Of a DNA stretch of 9,159 bases, positions 7,150 through 9,159 are shown piece by piece. The DNA is from Spirochaetales bacterium (GTDB taxonomy: Bacteria; Spirochaetota; Spirochaetia; JAGLYY01), in contig JAGLYY010000392.1 in NCBI GenBank assembly GCA_023131935.1, positions 1-9,159 of the forward strand, given 5' to 3'. Below the pieces are notes generated by a model. The model made no database searches. It saw nothing but the letters and a program-made list of their open reading frames with translations, and was not told where the DNA came from. The first letter of the stretch is position 1. Each line of letters opens with the position of its first letter. Position numbers and translations under genes: made by a program.

Positions 7150-9159
7150 ATGCGGAAGCTGAGAGTTATGATTCTGGCGGATACACCTATGAGGGCAGAA
7201 TCTCTCAAAGGAGAGCTGAGAAAATCTGATATGTATGAATTCTGCACTCCTCTCGTAGATACTGATGTGCCTGGGACAATCGGTGACTTCTCACCGACCC
7301 TAATTATAGTAACCTCTCACATCAGTAACCGGGAGAAAAGAGATGGACTCGCCGGACTCTTAGATGAGGAAAAAACCATACCTATCATCTATATTACCGA
7401 ATTTTCAGAAAACAGGATTGTGCTCCAAACAGATTCCATCCAATCCTCCGGGTATGTTATAAAGTCCCTAGAACACCAATTGTTGAAGCCGGTAATTGAT
7501 CTTGTAATGATCCGACACCATCTGACACGCAAATTCCAGAAAAAAGAGCAAATTCTGCTAAAAAAGACATTTAATCTCCGTAAACGGGTAAAAGAACTCC
7601 ATTGTTTCTACGGTATCTCGAAAATAACCGAACAATGGGGAAAGCCGGTGGATGAAGTATTGCAGGAAATTACAGATAAAATCCCCCCCGCGATGAAAAA
7701 TCCCGAGCAAACCTTTGCCTGTACCGTGTATCGCGGCCGCAGATATCATACGAATAACTATGTTCCTACATCCTTTACATTGACGAAAGAACTACGTGCC
7801 GGAGAGAACCTGATAGGGAGAATCGAAATCGGATTCATTACCGGGAAAGACGAAGAAATTAAACACCCTTTTCAGTATGAGGAAATCGATCTGCTGAACG
7901 GGATAGCTGCTCAGCTTGAAAATTACCTTGAAAGAAAGTCCCTAGAGATAAAAATCGAACGTCGGAACAGAGAACTCTCTTATCTTTCAGAAACGGCGAT
8001 GATTTTTTCAGAAATTTCTATATCTGATGACATATTTAAAGTGATCACCAATCAACTTTCAAGACTGTTCCCTAATTCAATCATCATTATTGGAGAGTAC
8101 TGTCCTAAAGAACATTCAATTGCCTTTCGAGCAATGGACAGTGCCGACAATAGAGCCGAACTTCTTAATTCTCTGGCAGAAGGTATCTTCAAGAAGATAC
8201 GGATTCCGGAAAAATGTTGTAACACGGACTATCGTTCTTTAGAACGGCTTTCAGGAGGGCTTGGAGAACTGTTGAATGGACTGGTTAACACAGAACAACG
8301 TCGAGAAATAGAAGGAGCACTGCTATCAGAGGAGGTCTATAGAATCAATATTTGTCTGGAAGATCACCTTCTAGGTTGTGTCGTTGTTCTTGTACAGGAT
8401 TCAGCTGATCTTCTTGAAAAAGAGATATTTGAAACATTGGTCAGACAGGCTGCCGGCGTCCTATACCGCTGGAAGACCGATAAAAAAGTGGAGAGTATTA
8501 ACAATCAGCTTTCAGAAGCAAATGAAAAACTCAAGGCTACTCAGACGCAGATGGTACATCAGGAGAAACTGGCATCGGTAGGGCGGCTTGCGTCGGGGGT
8601 CGCCCACGAACTGAATAATCCATTGGGTTTTATCTCCAGCAATTTCGGGATACTGAAAGAGTATGTGAGGAAGTTGAAAAAATACATAGAGTTTCAGGAT
8701 GATTTGATAAGGAATATGACAAGTTTCGCAGAAAGGAGTGATGGGGAAAAAATCGAAAAAGCAATTGAATACCGTAAAAAGAAGAATATCGGCTATATTC
8801 TTGATGATATCGACGAGCTATTATCTGAATCAGATGAAGGACTAAACAGAGTTGCAGTGATTGTCAATAATCTGAGAAGTTTCTCCCGTATTGATGATGT
8901 AAGCGGGATAACATCTGTAGATTTCAACGAAACTGTTCAAAGTGTCCTGTCCGTTACCGAAAACCAGATAAGAGAGTTTGCCGATGTTGAGACAAACCTT
9001 GGAAAGCTGCCTGCAGTGGAATGCTGTATCAAGGACATTAACCAGGTTCTCCTTAACCTGTTATTAAATGCTTCAGAGGCATTAAAGACAAAGGGCCGTC
9101 ATGGTGGTGGAAAAATCCTGATCAAGACCTATTACAATAAGCCTCACATATATTGCGAA
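7150..9159 (+). CDS. Pseudo-receiver/GAF/GAF sensor histidine kinase, 3' partial
   Basis: The frame runs from ATG 7150 (TGGAG seven bases upstream) with no stop to the window edge: 670 codons, incomplete at the C-terminus. Residues 4-125 have the receiver fold pattern (IPIIYIT, then SGYVIKS with K105), but the phospho-acceptor position in PTLIIVTSH is Thr55 and the acidic cluster is reduced to D11. This is a pseudo-receiver that cannot be phosphorylated in the usual way. Next come a GAF-like domain (about 148-265, with KELHCFYGISKITE and KIPPAMKNPE, typical of soluble sensor kinases), a second divergent GAF-like domain (about 270-440), a coiled coil (about 445-475), HisKA with H486 in GVAHELNNPLGFI, and the start of the HATPase domain with N636 and N640. 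The DxGxG and GxGLG boxes would lie past the edge. There are no membrane helices. It follows the HDOD gene by 18 bases and its kinase core resembles that of the PAS kinase. The second GAF call is the least certain part. Confidence 0.88.
   Translation, partial: MRKLRVMILADTPMRAESLKGELRKSDMYEFCTPLVDTDVPGTIGDFSPTLIIVTSHISNREKRDGLAGLLDEEKTIPIIYITEFSENRIVLQTDSIQSSGYVIKSLEHQLLKPVIDLVMIRHHLTRKFQKKEQILLKKTFNLRKRVKELHCFYGISKITEQWGKPVDEVLQEITDKIPPAMKNPEQTFACTVYRGRRYHTNNYVPTSFTLTKELRAGENLIGRIEIGFITGKDEEIKHPFQYEEIDLLNGIAAQLENYLERKSLEIKIERRNRELSYLSETAMIFSEISISDDIFKVITNQLSRLFPNSIIIIGEYCPKEHSIAFRAMDSADNRAELLNSLAEGIFKKIRIPEKCCNTDYRSLERLSGGLGELLNGLVNTEQRREIEGALLSEEVYRINICLEDHLLGCVVVLVQDSADLLEKEIFETLVRQAAGVLYRWKTDKKVESINNQLSEANEKLKATQTQMVHQEKLASVGRLASGVAHELNNPLGFISSNFGILKEYVRKLKKYIEFQDDLIRNMTSFAERSDGEKIEKAIEYRKKKNIGYILDDIDELLSESDEGLNRVAVIVNNLRSFSRIDDVSGITSVDFNETVQSVLSVTENQIREFADVETNLGKLPAVECCIKDINQVLLNLLLNASEALKTKGRHGGGKILIKTYYNKPHIYCE

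Noticed and set aside
7683..7689. Run of seven C in the last kinase gene
   Set aside because: Codes in frame for Ile-Pro-Pro of a conserved GAF-like segment; too short to argue for slippage.
1..9159. Search by eye for tRNA, rRNA, CRISPR arrays, transposases, integrases and riboswitches
   Set aside because: Nothing recognisable; almost all of the window is coding on the + strand.

Overview
The window shows one strand of tightly packed bacterial genes in two transcription units. The first (bases 1 to about 2745) ends in a two-subunit 2-oxoacid:ferredoxin oxidoreductase: KorA, with its gamma domain fused at the N-terminus and its start lying before the window, and KorB. It closes with a Rho-independent terminator. 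Ferredoxin-linked 2-oxoacid oxidation suggests an anaerobe or microaerophile. The purine-rich Shine-Dalgarno sites, mid-range base composition, and abundance of REC-phosphatase, HDOD and complex sensor-kinase proteins would fit a Gram-negative anaerobe such as a spirochaete or a member of the former Deltaproteobacteria. The sequence alone does not settle the taxon.

The second unit (about 2777 to beyond 9159) is a signalling operon. It opens with an AT-rich stretch carrying a possible promoter and a small open frame. That frame reads as the first membrane segments of a MASE3-type sensor kinase joined in frame to the last half of a receiver domain, so it looks like the internally deleted remnant of a hybrid sensor kinase. 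Five genes follow with gaps of 31 bases or fewer, or overlaps: a receiver-PP2C (SpoIIE/RsbU-like) phosphatase starting at TTG, a STAS anti-sigma-factor antagonist, a PAS sensor histidine kinase, a receiver-HDOD protein joined to it by an ATGA overlap, and a large pseudo-receiver/GAF/GAF histidine kinase that runs off the right edge.

Inferred logic: one or both histidine kinases phosphorylate the receivers of the PP2C protein and the HDOD protein. The activated phosphatase dephosphorylates the STAS protein, which then binds a partner. The partner-switch serine kinase (RsbW-like) is not in the window, so the module is either completed elsewhere or wired differently. The most notable observations are the remnant at the head of the operon, the missing RsbW-like kinase, the pseudo-receiver whose phospho-acceptor position is Thr, the HDOD domain that has lost its residual HD residues, and the two family-matched histidine kinases bracketing two receiver outputs. 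No RNA genes, CRISPR arrays, transposases or integrases were seen.
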